A stretch of DNA of 64,000 nucleotides from Lantana camara (lineage: Eukaryota; Streptophyta; Magnoliopsida; Lamiales; Verbenaceae). Both the position numbers and the translations under genes were made by a program. This document shows, in pieces, positions 34,591 to 45,467 of this stretch (position 1 is the first letter of the stretch; each line of letters opens with the position of its first letter). Under the pieces are notes generated by a model. It saw nothing but the letters and a program-made list of their open reading frames with translations, was not told where the DNA came from and ran no database searches. The stretch covers positions 98,490,001-98,554,000 of the forward strand of contig CM074858.1 in NCBI GenBank assembly GCA_037501455.1, written 5' to 3'.

Positions 34591-34744
34591 GCCATACTAT
34601 ATATATATAAAAGCTGATACACCAAAACACTAATCATGATATTGACTAATCATGTTCCATAAGGACATAATTCTCATTATACAATCCGATATTTTCCTAC
34701 ATCTTCGTATTAATAGTCACATTTATGGAATATCAAGATAACAT

Positions 34745-34915
34745 CACAGGGGATTTTCTAATTTTAGTGGGGTTTTTTTTGTTTATTTTAATTATGATGT
34801 ATTTTTGTAATATATTTCAATTTCAGTATAAATCGTTTTCATAAAAAGCAGTTTCATCATTTTTTTTCCCAGATTCTTTATAAAGCCACTTTTGCAGAAA
34901 GTGGTTTCATTAAAA
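34745..34915 (+). repeat. Dispersed repeat, inverted partner of 50160-50336
   Basis: Shares GGGGATTTTCTAATTTTA, ATTTTTGTAATATATTTCAA and an AAGTGG/CCACTT-rich end with the reverse strand of 50160-50336. It is probably a MITE-like family; target duplications were not resolved. Confidence 0.6.
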
Positions 34916-35423
34916 ACTCAATCAACATCGAATACTGTAAATAGGATAAACAAAAAAGTGGGAATTTCTAATTAAACAAAAATATATATATATTACTAAA
35001 GATAAGATATAAGACAACACAATAATCCAAAATTTATTTCTGATCGTGTTTGAAGAAAAGGAAGAGAAAAAAAAAAATGGTTCTTGGGCGTTTGATAGAA
35101 AAACACAATTATTTATTTGTAAACCATATCTCATGACCAAAAAAAAAAAAAAAAAATTTCTTGGGTCTAACAAAAAATGACACAATTTTTACTCGCATAC
35201 CATATGTCATGGTTCGAACACAAATTTACAAACAATAAATCCAAAAAAATAACTAAAAGTGACACAATTTGTTTCTAATCAAATATGACATAAAATGATT
35301 CCAACTTTTGCTCGTAAACCATGTCTTATTAACACAATTTTACAAATAATAAACCCAAAAAAATCAATAGAAACATAAATTAAGACGAAAAAAGTAATAC
35401 AACCTTTTTTTGTTTTTGAAGAT

Positions 35424-35569
35424 GGTTATAACTAAATAACACACAAAAACAAAATTACAACTTTTATTAAAAATCATATCCCATGGATCTAACGTAATTT
35501 GAAAACAATAAACCAAACAAAGAAGAGCAAAACAATAAACAAATTTTTGTGTGTTATTTAGTTAGAACC
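35424..35569. repeat. Foldback repeat, 26-bp arms
   Basis: 35424-35449 and 35544-35569 are inverted copies with one mismatch around TAACTAAATAACACAC. They are separated by 94 bases, and weaker complementarity continues outwards. It could be a small foldback or MITE-type element. Confidence 0.6.
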
Positions 35570-35799
35570 TTTTTCTGTGCATTATTGTTCTTGCGTTATT
35601 TTTCGTAAAAGTTTGTATTATCTTTTTTTTTTTTTTTTATTGTATTTTTCTATTTCTTCCATCCTCTCAAACACGCACAGGCAGATAAAAAGTTTTAGAC
35701 TCATGCCTTATCTTATATCTTATCTTTTATGATATATATATATATATGTATCCATCCTGATGTGTATGTAGAGGAAAGGGTGGGTGATAACGAAACTCA

Positions 35800-37768
35800 T
35801 GTTGGAATTCGTCAACCCTAACGCAGCGGAAATTAAAATTTTTAGGGATTATAAAACCAATTTATCGGAATTCCAAACAAGATCACCTTTGATTAAAGAT
35901 TTACGATTTAAACCAAAGAAGAATCAAATACCTCTTTCGCTTCCTATTGATGACGATGACTAGAAGGTTTTCCAAAACCTACCCGCTTCTCTTCTATCCG
36001 ATCTTCATCCAAGAATCCCACGCGGAATTCCTCTAAGGTAGTCCACGACTCGTAATTGAATAACTAATCAATTAGCACACTAGAACACTAATTAGATATT
36101 GATTATCTAATAGTATTCTCAATACTGTATTGAGAAAAGAGAGAGAAGAGAGAGACTTGGAGAGAAAGTAGAAAAGAAGAAAAACAACGATCATTTCTTT
36201 CTTCTCACAAATCTGTTTATATGCTTAACCCTAGGTCAAAAACCTTATGGGCTAAGCTAGTTGATATACTGGGCTTTAATTAAATTACTACTAATTAAAT
36301 TAAAAGACCCAATATTTATTTAATTAGTGGACTTAATTTAATTACAATAATTAAATCAAAAGTCCAACATCTAATTAAATTTGTGGACTTAAAAAATTAA
36401 TTACTCCTAATTAAATTTCAAGTCCAATTAATTTAAATACACTTATTTAAATTAATGTTAACTCTTTAACATCTATTCTCAATAGCTTAACAATTAAGCA
36501 TAAATTAATTAATACAATTATTAATTAATTACTCTCTCATAAATTAAACTCTTTTAATTCATCAATCAATCTCTATTGATCTTTAGATAATCTTGTTGTT
36601 CAATTAGAGTCATTGTGTGACCCCTTAGGTTCACCAATGAATAGTAGTAGGCCCACATTCTTAATGTGGTATTTCAGATAATCTTTTATCTTATTGATTT
36701 AATTGAACTCTTTTAATTAATCACTGTTTAATTAAAACTCCTTTTAATTAATCAGTACCTACAGATCATGATCGATGTCTAGTGACAAGCTCATGACCAC
36801 CCATCCAACAGGTGAAGTTTATGCTGTGAACCTTTCAGTCTCATGGATACCGTGAGATAAGATCCTTCTATCGTCCAATCCCCGATTAGGACTTAGGGCA
36901 TGGGAATGATAGAACCCTATTAGTCCTAATGCTATGAATTAATTCTAATAGCAATTCCATTTGATCTAACACTCTAGGAAACCCATTTCCTAATTTAGAT
37001 CTCACTACCTTGCGCAAGGATTTAAGTGGAATGTGCTACAATAGAACTCATGGGTGATTCACTCGTTCTTCTAGACGAGCGATAGATTCTATGTTGGCCT
37101 CTCATATGCCCCCATACATGATTCGAACAACGCCAACATACAACCATAACGAGATTCATGGAACCCATGAATCTCTAGGCGCATATCAAACATTGCCCTT
37201 GTCATGCACAGAGCATCAATGGAGCCTCAAGTCTAAGGACCATTTAGACACTACCATAACTAGGGAACCAACCTCATCATTAAGGCGTAAAAGCCTTACC
37301 CCATTGAGGTGTTCCTGTCGGGATCCTCAGTGTACTTGTTCCCTAACAAGCACCCCCATACGCGTGTGAATGTCTCTACATTCAATACTTATGAAACAAA
37401 GTAACCTTTCTAAAAGGCACGTCGTATGAGCAAGTCTCAAACAAGTCAAGTCAACATCCCCGTGCTTATTAGACTCTTCGACTTGGAGTTGGTTTAGGTC
37501 ACGCCATAGAGACTTGTTTCATAACCTCCATCCCTATGCGAGGTCAAGTCCCGTAGCTTAATGTGACCTTGGGGTTTCATCCATACACAAACAGTTATAA
37601 TATGCAATTAATAAACTTGAATGAGATATGATGAAGTGGCCACATAGAATTAAGCGACTATGAAACGTTACATTTATTATTTCATTAATGTCACAAGTTG
37701 CTGCTAATAAGAGTAGTTTACAAAAAGAGGCCTAAACTATTTGGCTCTTCTAGGGCACTACTCTAACA
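35800..37768 (-). repeat. Copia 3' LTR, 1969 bp
   Basis: Opens TGTTGGAATTCG and closes CTCTAACA. A cluster of TAATTAAATT motifs between GGACTT and AAGTCC pieces occupies 36270-36460. The ORF at 37091-37369 is only LTR sequence and recurs at 45248. No TATA box was assigned with confidence. Confidence 0.95.
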
Positions 37769-37783
37769 ATCTCCCACTTGCCC
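37769..37783 (-). other. Copia polypurine tract
   Basis: The minus strand reads GGGCAAGTGGGAGAT directly before the 3' LTR, the position and composition expected of the plus-strand primer. It overlaps the end of the RNase H reading frame closely. Confidence 0.8.
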
Positions 37784-38239
37784 TCAGAGCCAATTGCCCA
37801 TAGCCTTAAGACCCATCTCCTGGAGATGTCCTTCAAAGACCTTTTGGCTAAGAGGTTTAGTAAGCGGGTCTGCTACGTTTTCTGCCGAGGGTACACGTTC
37901 CACAATAACGTCGCCTCTTTCTATGATTTCTCTAATTAGATGAAATCTTCTTAGGATGTGCTTAGACCGCTGATGAGCTCTTGGTTCCTTTGTTTGCGTA
38001 ACCATTCCGTTATTATCGTGAAAGACAACAATCGGGTCAGCAATGCTAGGCACTACATCCAACTCTTGGATGAAGTTTTTCATCCACACATCTTCTTTCG
38101 CTGCCTCTGATGCAGCTACATACTCCGCTTCACAAGTAGAGTCGGCAGTAGTTTCTTGTTTGGAACTTTTCCAACTTACTGCACCACCATTTAACCGGAA
38201 TATGAATCCGGACGTGGATTTAAAGTCGTCCACATCCGA
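37784..38239 (-). pseudogene. Copia RNase H
   Basis: Cleaves the RNA of the RNA-DNA hybrid during reverse transcription. Visible motifs: [40 protein letters not shown] with the catalytic glutamate, [12 protein letters not shown], the HQRSKHI histidine/lysine region, and the C-terminal [11 protein letters not shown] block. The domain is continuous with the RT upstream but separated from it by an in-frame TAG at 38242-38240, just after YTDSSF, which holds the first catalytic aspartate. The domain is otherwise complete and ends GLKAMGNWL. Confidence 0.92.
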
Positions 38240-39481
38240 CTAGAAGCTTGAGTCGGTGTATCCTTCTAGTTTCAGTTCTCCCTTTCCGCCATATACAAGA
38301 AATAAATCCTTAGTCCTTTTCAAGTACTTAAGGATGGATTTCACGGCAGACCAGTGACTCTCACCAAAGTTTGATTGAAATCGACTTGTAACGCTCAAAG
38401 CGTATGCGACATCAGGTCTAGTACATAACATAGCATACATTATGCTCCCTATTGCAGATGCATAGGGTATACGAGACATCCTATCCTTCTCTTCTTCAGT
38501 GTTAGGACACATTGATTTAGAGAGGATCAACCCATGTCTCATTGGCAGGAATCCTCTCTTACATTCCTCCATACTGAACCGTTTCAGTACTTTGTCTATG
38601 TACTGAACTTGGGACATACCTATTAATCTCTGTGATCTATCTCTATAGATTTTTATACCGAGAATAAAGGAAGCTTCTCCCAAGTCTTTCATGGAAAACT
38701 GAGTAGACAACCAAGTCTTTGTTGTTTGCAACACATCTTTCTCATTCCCAATGAGTAAGATATCGTCTACATACAACACCAAAAATTGTACGACTCGCCC
38801 ACTAATTTTCTTGTAAACACATGGTTCATACTCGTTCTTGATAAAGCCAAACGATTTGACTGTCTCATCAAAACGGATGTTCCAACTTCTAGACGCCTGT
38901 TTGAGTCCATATATGGATCTCTGGAGTTTACAGACTTTCTGTTCGCTCCCACTGGATATGAAACCTTCCGGTTGTTCCATATAAATGTCTTTATCTAAAT
39001 CTCCATTTAGAAAAGCCGTTTTCACATCCATTTGCCATATTTCGTAATCATAGTACGCAGCTATGGCTAGAAGTATCCGAATGGATTTAGGCATTGCTAC
39101 AGGGGAATACATTTCCTCAAAGTCAACACCTGGCCTTTGAGTGTATCCCTTAGCAACCAACCTAGCCTTGTAGGTTGCCACTTCTCCATCAGCTCCAAGC
39201 TTTCGCTTGTAGATCCATTTACATCCTATAGCTTTCTCGCCTTCAGGAAGATCTACCAAGGTCCATACCTTGTTGGAGTACATAGAGTCCATTTCGGAAT
39301 TCATGGCTTGCTGCCATTTCATCGAATCTCTATCCGATATTGCATCATCATATGATCTTGGATCACTATCCGATTGACCGGTTTCAGTTAGCAAATTGAG
39401 TCGGTCTGGCGGTCTAATTGTTCTCACAGATCTGCGAGGGCTTGTGTTTACTTCTTGTTGTGGGAAAGAGGAAAGTTCCAT
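38240..39481 (-). pseudogene. Copia reverse transcriptase
   Basis: An open frame of 413 codons covers the linker and the whole RT: WTLVDLPEGEKAIGCKWIYK, YKARLVAKGYTQRPGVDFEE, MDVKTAFLNGDLDKDIYMEQ with the first catalytic aspartate, CKLQRSIYGLKQASRSWN, and YVDDILLIGN with the catalytic pair. The connection region (MSQVQYIDKVLKRFSMEECK, PDVAYALSVTSRF) leads to RNase H. The methionine at 39481 is internal; the true polyprotein comes from gag. The RT itself looks intact, but it is not joined to working integrase or RNase H. Confidence 0.93.
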
Positions 39482-40436
39482 TGCTTGATCATTTGTAGGT
39501 TCTTGTTGAACTTCAGTAAGTTCTGCAATCTTGCCTGACTTTTCAACTAGAAACTCTTTTCTAGAAAAGTGGCATTCCTCGAAACAAACACCTTTTGTTC
39601 CGAGGGATCATAAAAATAGTAACCCACAGACTCTCTAGGGTATCCTACAAATTTGCACAAACTGGATCTGGAATCCAATTTGTCTCCCACTAGTCTTTTG
39701 ACGTATGCAGGACATCCCCAAACTTTAAGGTATGAATAAGTAGGGGGTTTTGAAAACCACATCTTATATGGTATTTCGGGCACAGATTTGGAAGGAACTA
39801 AATTAATTATCTTCGCAGCCGTTTCAAAGGCATAACCTCAAAACGATATTGGAAGATCCGTGAAACTCATCATGGATCGGACCATATCCAATAAAGTCCA
39901 ATTTCGTCGCTCGGACACCCCATTTAACTGAGGAGTCCCGGGCGGAGTCCATTGTGAGATAATCCCATTATCTTTCAAATAACTAAGAAAGAGATCACTT
40001 AAATACTCGCCACCTCGATCTGATCGAAGAGCCTTAATTTTGCGATCTGTCTAGTTCTCAACCTCTGTTTTATACTCTATGAACTTTTCAAAGGCCTCAG
40101 ACTTATGCTTCATCAGGTACACATACCCATATCTACTGAAATCATCAGTAAATGTGATGAAGTAATTACAGTCGTTTCGGGTACTAACATTTAGTGGTCG
40201 CAAACATCTGTATGGATCAAATCCAAAAGATTTTGGCTTCACTCTACATGCCCTTTAAAAGGGGACTTAGTCATCTTTCCCTTTAAACAGGATTCACAAG
40301 TGGTTAACTCGTTTAGATCATTCGCACTGAATGATCCTAAGTTAACCATCTTTAGAAGCCTGTTCTTGGAGATATGTCCAAATCTAGCATGCCAAATCTT
40401 TGCTGAAGTTTGGTCATTTGATTTTTGTTTGTTTTC
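39482..40436 (-). pseudogene. Copia integrase, multiply broken
   Basis: The N-terminal zinc-binding region is visible (WHARFGHISKNRLL, then CESC), followed by the core with FITFTDDFSRYGYVYL, LRSDRGGEYLS and a glutamate-containing ERRNW segment. The C-terminal block is KVWGCPAYVKRL to FVGYPRESVGYYFYDP (open frame 39547-39783). Breaks include a stop directly after gag-protease at 40437, a TGA before the core, a one-base loss near 40200, a stop near 40051, and another near 39834. Integrase activity is certainly lost. Confidence 0.88.
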
Positions 40437-41687
40437 TCATTCGACATTTAGGAGGTTTAAATTAGTATTAGTTAAATACAAACCATTTTGTAAAGACCCT
40501 AATGCATGTGAAGAACCATTCTTCATAATGTAGAACATGGCATTAGTAATAGAGAAGGGAAAACCTTCCAAGTCTAGTACAGGAATGGAAATAATGTTCT
40601 TAACTAACTCAGGAACAAATAAGACATTGTTCAATACTAAAATAAAACCATCTCCTAACATTAACCTAACATGTCCTATGGCTTTTGCTGCAACTCTTGC
40701 TCCATCGCCCACTCGAAGAACATGTTCTCTTTCATCAACCTCACGGACGTTGCTCATTCCCTGTAACATATTACAGATGTGAGAAGCGCATCCAGAGTCT
40801 AATACCCAATTATTAGAATTGAATGAAAGGTTAATTTCAATGAGATTTATACCTTTTGTAAGGGTAGCTAAGTACTCCTTACAGTTCCTTTTCCAATGCC
40901 CTGGTTTCTTGCAATGGAAGCACTGATCCTCAGCTTGATTGGTCTTTTTCTTAGTGTTCGCTTTCTTAACCCCACCGGTGGCCTTAAGGGTCTTTTTCTT
41001 CTTTTGGAAACTCTTTCCTTTGCCCTTCTTAAGCTTTGCAGCCTTAGTCTGGGATGAAGATGAACCTACTAAGAAAACAGCTTTGTCCTTCTTCATAGTT
41101 CGCTCGGCAGTTACGAGCATGTTCATCAGTTCCTCAACTGAAACTTTAGCTCCATTCATATTGAAGTTTATTATGAACTGTTTGAACGAAGGTGGCAGAG
41201 AGGTTAAGATCAAATCTATGTAAAGCTCATTATCCATGATCACCTCGAGACTTGCAAGCTTTTCAATAAGGCCTAAAGCCTTAATACAGTGTTCATGAAC
41301 ACTTGATCCCTCAGCCATCTTGAGTGAGAATAACTCGTTAGATGCCGCGAATCGATCAATCCTATTGATGGGCTTGTAAATCTGTTCCAAGTGAAGATGG
41401 ATCTCTGACGAGTTGTGCATCTCAGCATGCTGCCTCTGCAACTCGGGAGACATAGTGGCAAACATTAGACATCTAGCCTGTAGATCATCTTCTTGCCACT
41501 TGAGAGCTGTTTCCCTCTCATCATCTGCCATGTCATCAGGTATGACATCGGGAGGAGACTGTGTCAATACATAGGTCCTCTTTTCAGAATCCAAGACAAT
41601 CTTGAGATTGCGAAGCCAATCAGCATAATTCGAGCCAGTCAATTTATTGGCCTCAAGGATAGCACTAAGTGGATTTTTAGACATCAC
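40437..41687 (-). CDS. Copia gag and protease, open frame of 416 codons
   Basis: Starts at an ATG at 41687 with MSKNPLSAILEANKLTGSNY, a typical copia gag N-terminus. It continues through the UBN2-type gag core (WQEDDLQARCLMFATMSPELQ, LEQIYKP, LILTSLPPSFKQFI). A lysine-rich stretch precedes the CCHC zinc knuckle CFHCKKPGHWKRNC. The protease active site is DSGCASHI within NNWVLDSGCASHICNM. The frame stays open until a TGA just after the protease, so a gag-protease product could still be made although pol is dead. Such products could package related RNAs; expression is unknown. Confidence 0.9.
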   Translation of the reverse strand: MMSKNPLSAILEANKLTGSNYADWLRNLKIVLDSEKRTYVLTQSPPDVIPDDMADDERETALKWQEDDLQARCLMFATMSPELQRQHAEMHNSSEIHLHLEQIYKPINRIDRFAASNELFSLKMAEGSSVHEHCIKALGLIEKLASLEVIMDNELYIDLILTSLPPSFKQFIINFNMNGAKVSVEELMNMLVTAERTMKKDKAVFLVGSSSSQTKAAKLKKGKGKSFQKKKKTLKATGGVKKANTKKKTNQAEDQCFHCKKPGHWKRNCKEYLATLTKGINLIEINLSFNSNNWVLDSGCASHICNMLQGMSNVREVDEREHVLRVGDGARVAAKAIGHVRLMLGDGFILVLNNVLFVPELVKNIISIPVLDLEGFPFSITNAMFYIMKNGSSHALGSLQNGLYLTNTNLNLLNVE

Positions 41688-41893
41688 GATTTTAGCAGAA
41701 AATCTACATGTAAGCAGAAAACGTAGTATGAGTGACGGATATGAAATAATAACAATTACAAATGATATGGACTTTTATCAAATGTAGTCTCCCACTATTT
41801 TAATCAAACTCCTTTGACCCCCTTATAGAATTTAGAAAAATCATGTTTTTCAAATAGTGGGTACTAAGACCCCCAAGCACTTATCACCGGACC

Positions 41894-42196
41894 CACGACT
41901 CGTGAGACATCCGACTTTAAGTCTCAAGGTAGACGATCTTATCATCAATTGTATCTCTATACAACTCTTAATATTATTTTGCATTACCTTTCATATAGAC
42001 CCACGACTCGTGCGACATCTATACTAATCAGTATTTAAATCCGACCCGTCAATCCCTAAGATTTCTCCATCGCCATTATGAATATCCCACGCCTCGTGGC
42101 CAATACCATAATTTTGACTTTGAAAAATTGCATCTTTTATGCAAAGAATTATTTTAATTCAATTAATCTCGTCATTTCGTATCCCACGCCTCGTGG
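41894..42196. repeat. Four short hairpins in the copia leader
   Basis: CACGACTCGTG occurs at 41894-41904 and 42002-42012, and CCACGCCTCGTGG at 42087-42099 and 42184-42196. The flanks repeat too: GACAT follows the first pair and CCAATAC the second. Confidence 0.8.
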
Positions 42197-43237
42197 CCAA
42201 TACTTAATGATTTGATTAATTCTAAAACAAATAATTCTATTGACGGAATGCTTGGAAATTTATAAAATCGAATTTTATCCTTCAATTTCCATTTGGATTT
42301 AATATTTATTTTGTCTGAGACTATCTAAGATGGTTCGGGGTATAAGAATTTCAAAAATTCTACCAAGACTCATCAATTGTAATTATTATCTTATTTTATC
42401 TTATTTAATGCATGAACACATTTATGCACATAAAGATAACATTCATAACAAGATAATAAAAACCTAGCATGCTCCTACAAAAATGGATAATCATGGGCTT
42501 CCTATGCATGGTCCATAATAGCCATTTTATGGACCATGGTTCTATTCATGCATCAAACGGAATTAAACACACAAAGAGAGCACTTAAATAGAACCCTATT
42601 CTATTACATCAAAATAATTGCACCCAAACACTTTTGGGGCCTTGATGGACTTCTTATTCCGTTGCTTGCTCCGTCTTGTTTCTCCATCTCCTAATCTAAT
42701 TAGAGATCTCACCCTAAAACTACTCTCTTTACAAAATAAAGGGGGATTACATTTTAAGGGGGAGAAAATAAAAACAATGCTTACAACAATTGAATAAGAG
42801 GCTCGCAGGCTCTCGTTTAAAACCAATATCAAAATGCATAAATAAAATAAAACCATACATAGCGCAAATAAAGCCCATGATTGATCCAACCATACATCCA
42901 ATGCATTGCATAAAATAAATTTACCAAGTAAATAGTCATTATGCGATTTAAAGTCTTTAAATAATTTCTAAAATTATTTATTGACCAAGGATTATCTTTT
43001 AATTCCCAAATTAAATTAATCCTTCAAATTTAATTAAATTGAATTCTCTAATCCAATTTAATTTCCATTAGATCCCTATCTAATAAAATCATGCTTCAAT
43101 TTTAACAATTCTATTTTGGGCAAAAATAATTAATTTTCAAGTAAAACTATTTTACAAAATTAATTATAAAGATTTAGTTTTAAAACAGTAGCGCCATATG
43201 ATAAAAGTAATTTTTACCGAAAGTAAACCAACAATTG

Positions 43238-43305
43238 ATTTAAGGCAAAGTGGTTTGTTGCTCCTCTATCACCATGGAGGTCATGGGTTCGAACCCCATT
43301 CCCTC
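43238..43305 (+). other. tRNA-like relic (A-box and B-box), not a functional tRNA
   Basis: GGCAAAGTGGTTTG resembles a Pol III A-box, and GGGTTCGAACCCC is a perfect T-arm/B-box, followed by ATTCCCTCCA like a tRNA 3' acceptor strand. The 5' acceptor strand and a proper anticodon stem are missing, so it is probably a SINE head or tRNA fragment captured in the leader. Confidence 0.4.
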
Positions 43306-43420
43306 CATTTTTGCAGAAATTAAGTGGAGCATGGGCCTCTAGCTATGAGGCCCAAAGCGGGCTGTCCGGATGGGCCTTTCTGACCGCGGGCCTGCGCGCA
43401 GCAAGCGGCCCTGGCAGAGG

Positions 43421-43498
43421 AGGCCAGCGAATTGGGCTTCAACCAAGCCCATTTCACGAAGGCCAGCGGTTTGGGCTTCAAACAAGCCCATTCCACGA
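43421..43498. repeat. 39-bp tandem duplication with GGGCTT/AAGCCC arms
   Basis: 43421-43459 and 43460-43498 differ at a few bases. Each contains TTGGGCTTCAAMCAAGCCCA, itself an imperfect palindrome. Confidence 0.85.
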
Positions 43499-43943
43499 AA
43501 CCCTAATTTCAGCAGATGGGCAGGGCCCTGTCTCCGCGGATCCGGATCCGACCCGGATCTGGATCTGACCCGGATCTGTTGCTGCCCAAAAACATCATGC
43601 CACCATCTTCCATAGTGCACACACGGGACTGTGCAGTGCCTCACGCACTGTACAGTTCCAAATTCCCTTTTTTTTTTTTTTTTTTGTTTGTTTAATTTTA
43701 TTTTAAAACAATTTCAAAATAAAACATAAATAAAAATTATAATTTTATGAAATCATGAAAAACAGTCCTTTTTCCAATTTTCACAAAATCTCATAATTTT
43801 CATATAGTTTTAAAACAAGAACTTTTCTTCAAATTTTAAAACTCATGCCCAAACGAATCTCAAATTAAAACAAGCATGACACGCATCAACATATTAATCA
43901 AATTAATACGAGGAATAAAAAATCGTAAATCAATCAAAGTATG

Positions 43944-43955
43944 GCTCTGATACCA
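43944..43955 (-). other. Copia primer-binding site, initiator-Met tRNA type
   Basis: The minus strand reads TGGTATCAGAGC, one base inside the 5' LTR boundary at 43957. Confidence 0.92.
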
Positions 43956-45467
43956 CTGTTGGAATTCGTCAACCCTAACGCAGCGGAAATTAAAATTTTT
44001 AGGGATTATAAAACCAATTTATGGGAATTCCAAACAAGATCACCTTTGATTAAAGATTTACGATTTAAACCAAAGAAGAATCAAATACCTCTTTCGCTTC
44101 CTATTGATGACGATGACTAGAAGGTTTTCCAAAACCTACCCGCTTCTCTTCTATCCGATCTTCATCCAAGAATCCCACGCGGAATTCCTCTAAGGTAGTC
44201 CACGACTCGTAATTGAATAACTAATCAATTAGCACACTAGAACACTAATTAGATATTGATTATCTAATAGTATTCTCAATACTGTATTGAGAAAAGAGAG
44301 AGAAGAGAGAGACTTGGAGAGAAAGCAGAAAAGAAGAAAAACAACGATCATTTCTTTCTTCTCACAAATCTGTTTATATGCTTAACCCTAGGTCAAAAAC
44401 CTTATGGGCTAAGCTAGTTGATATACTGGGCTTTAATTAAATTACTACTAATTAAATTAAAAGGCCCAATATTTATTTAATTAGTGGACTTAATTTAATT
44501 ACAATAATTAAATCAAAAGTCCAACATCTAATTAAATTTGTGGACTTAAAAAATTAATTACTCCTAATTAAATTTCAAGTCCAATTAATTTAAATACACT
44601 TATTTAAATTAATGTTAACTCTTTAACATCTATTCTCAATAGCTTAACAATTAAGCATAAATTAATTAATACAATTATTAATTAATTACTCTCTCATAAA
44701 TTAAACTCTTTTAATTCATCAATCAATCTCTATTGATCTTTAGATAATCTTGTTGTTCAATTAGAGTCATTGTGTGACCCCTTAGGTTCACCAATGAATA
44801 GTAGTAGGCCCACATTCTTAATGTGGTATTTCAGATAATCTTTTATCTTATTGATTTAATTGAACTCTTTCAATTAATCACTGTTTAATTAAAACTCCTT
44901 TTAATTAATCAGTACCTACAGATCATGATCGATGTCTAGTGACAAGCTCATGACCACCCATCCAACAGGTGAAGTTTATGTTGTGAACCTTTCAGTCTGA
45001 TGGATACCGTGAGATAAGATCCTTCTATCGTCCAATCCCCGATTAGGACTTAGGGCATGGGAATGATAGAACCCTATTAGTCCTAATGCTATGAATTAAT
45101 TCTAATAGCAATTCCATTTGATCTAACACTCTAGGAAACCCATTTCCTAATTTAGATCTCACTACCTTGCGCAAGGATTTAAGTGGAATGTGCTACAATA
45201 GAACTCATGGGTGATTCACTCGTTCTTCTAGACGAGCGATAGATTCTATGTTGGCCTCTCATATGCCCCCATACATGATTCGAACAACGCCAACATACAA
45301 CCATAACGAGATTCATGGAACCCATGAATCTCTAGGCGCATATCAAACATTGCCCTTGTCATGCACAGAGCATCAATGGAGCCTCAAGTCTAAGGACCAT
45401 TTAGACACTACCATAACTAGGGAACCAACCTCATCATTAAGGCGTAAAAGCCTTACCCCATTGAGGT

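Larger units (their letters stand above)
17283..34596. mobile_element. Old hAT-like element with CCCGA-rich ends, split by nested LTR elements
   Basis: The left end reads TAGGGGTGTCAATTC and the right end GAATTGACAGCCATA, which are inverted copies with two or three mismatches. Each is followed inwards by about 180 bases of CGGGT/ACCCG repeats, the subterminal pattern seen at 58756-60818. Without the nested LTR elements it is about 4.5 kb, AT-rich and free of transposase. I could not find a convincing 8-bp duplication, so the superfamily rests on the ends and on the better-preserved relative at 58756. Confidence 0.6.
34597..35799. other. AT-rich non-coding region with dispersed repeats
   Basis: Starts CTATATATATATAAAAGC, a Helitron-5'-like string followed by ACACCAAAACACTAAT, which recalls 13965-13980. 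34745-34915 is an inverted relative of 50160-50336. 34990-35400 holds a loose repeat around ACACAATTT and CGTAAACCATATCTCATG. 35424-35569 is a foldback. No gene is seen. Confidence 0.5.
41688..43956 (-). other. Copia 5' leader, 2.3 kb
   Basis: Non-coding region between the primer-binding site and gag. In element sense it begins with GC-rich sequence carrying a 39-bp duplication (43421-43498), GGATCTG repeats near 43538-43580 and a tRNA-like piece (43238-43305). It ends with four small hairpins (41894-42196). ORFs of about 100 codons at 43311-43644 follow the GC-rich repeats and have no recognisable domain. Confidence 0.75.

Noticed and set aside
17275..34604. 8-bp target duplication for the hAT-like element at 17283-34596
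   Set aside because: AGTATTAT on the left and CTATATAT or ACTATATA on the right do not match well enough; the element is too decayed to claim a duplication.
37091..37369. 92-codon ORF in the copia LTR, repeated at 45248-45472
   Set aside because: It is conserved only because both are LTR copies. No domain is seen, and it is interrupted in the second copy by the solo LTR.
43238..43305. Functional tRNA gene
   Set aside because: The 5' acceptor strand is absent and the anticodon stem does not close, so only the A-box, B-box and 3' strand resemble a tRNA.
43311..43644. ORFs of 81-101 codons in the GC-rich copia leader
   Set aside because: They overlap on both strands and follow local duplications and GGATCTG repeats; no domain and no start context.
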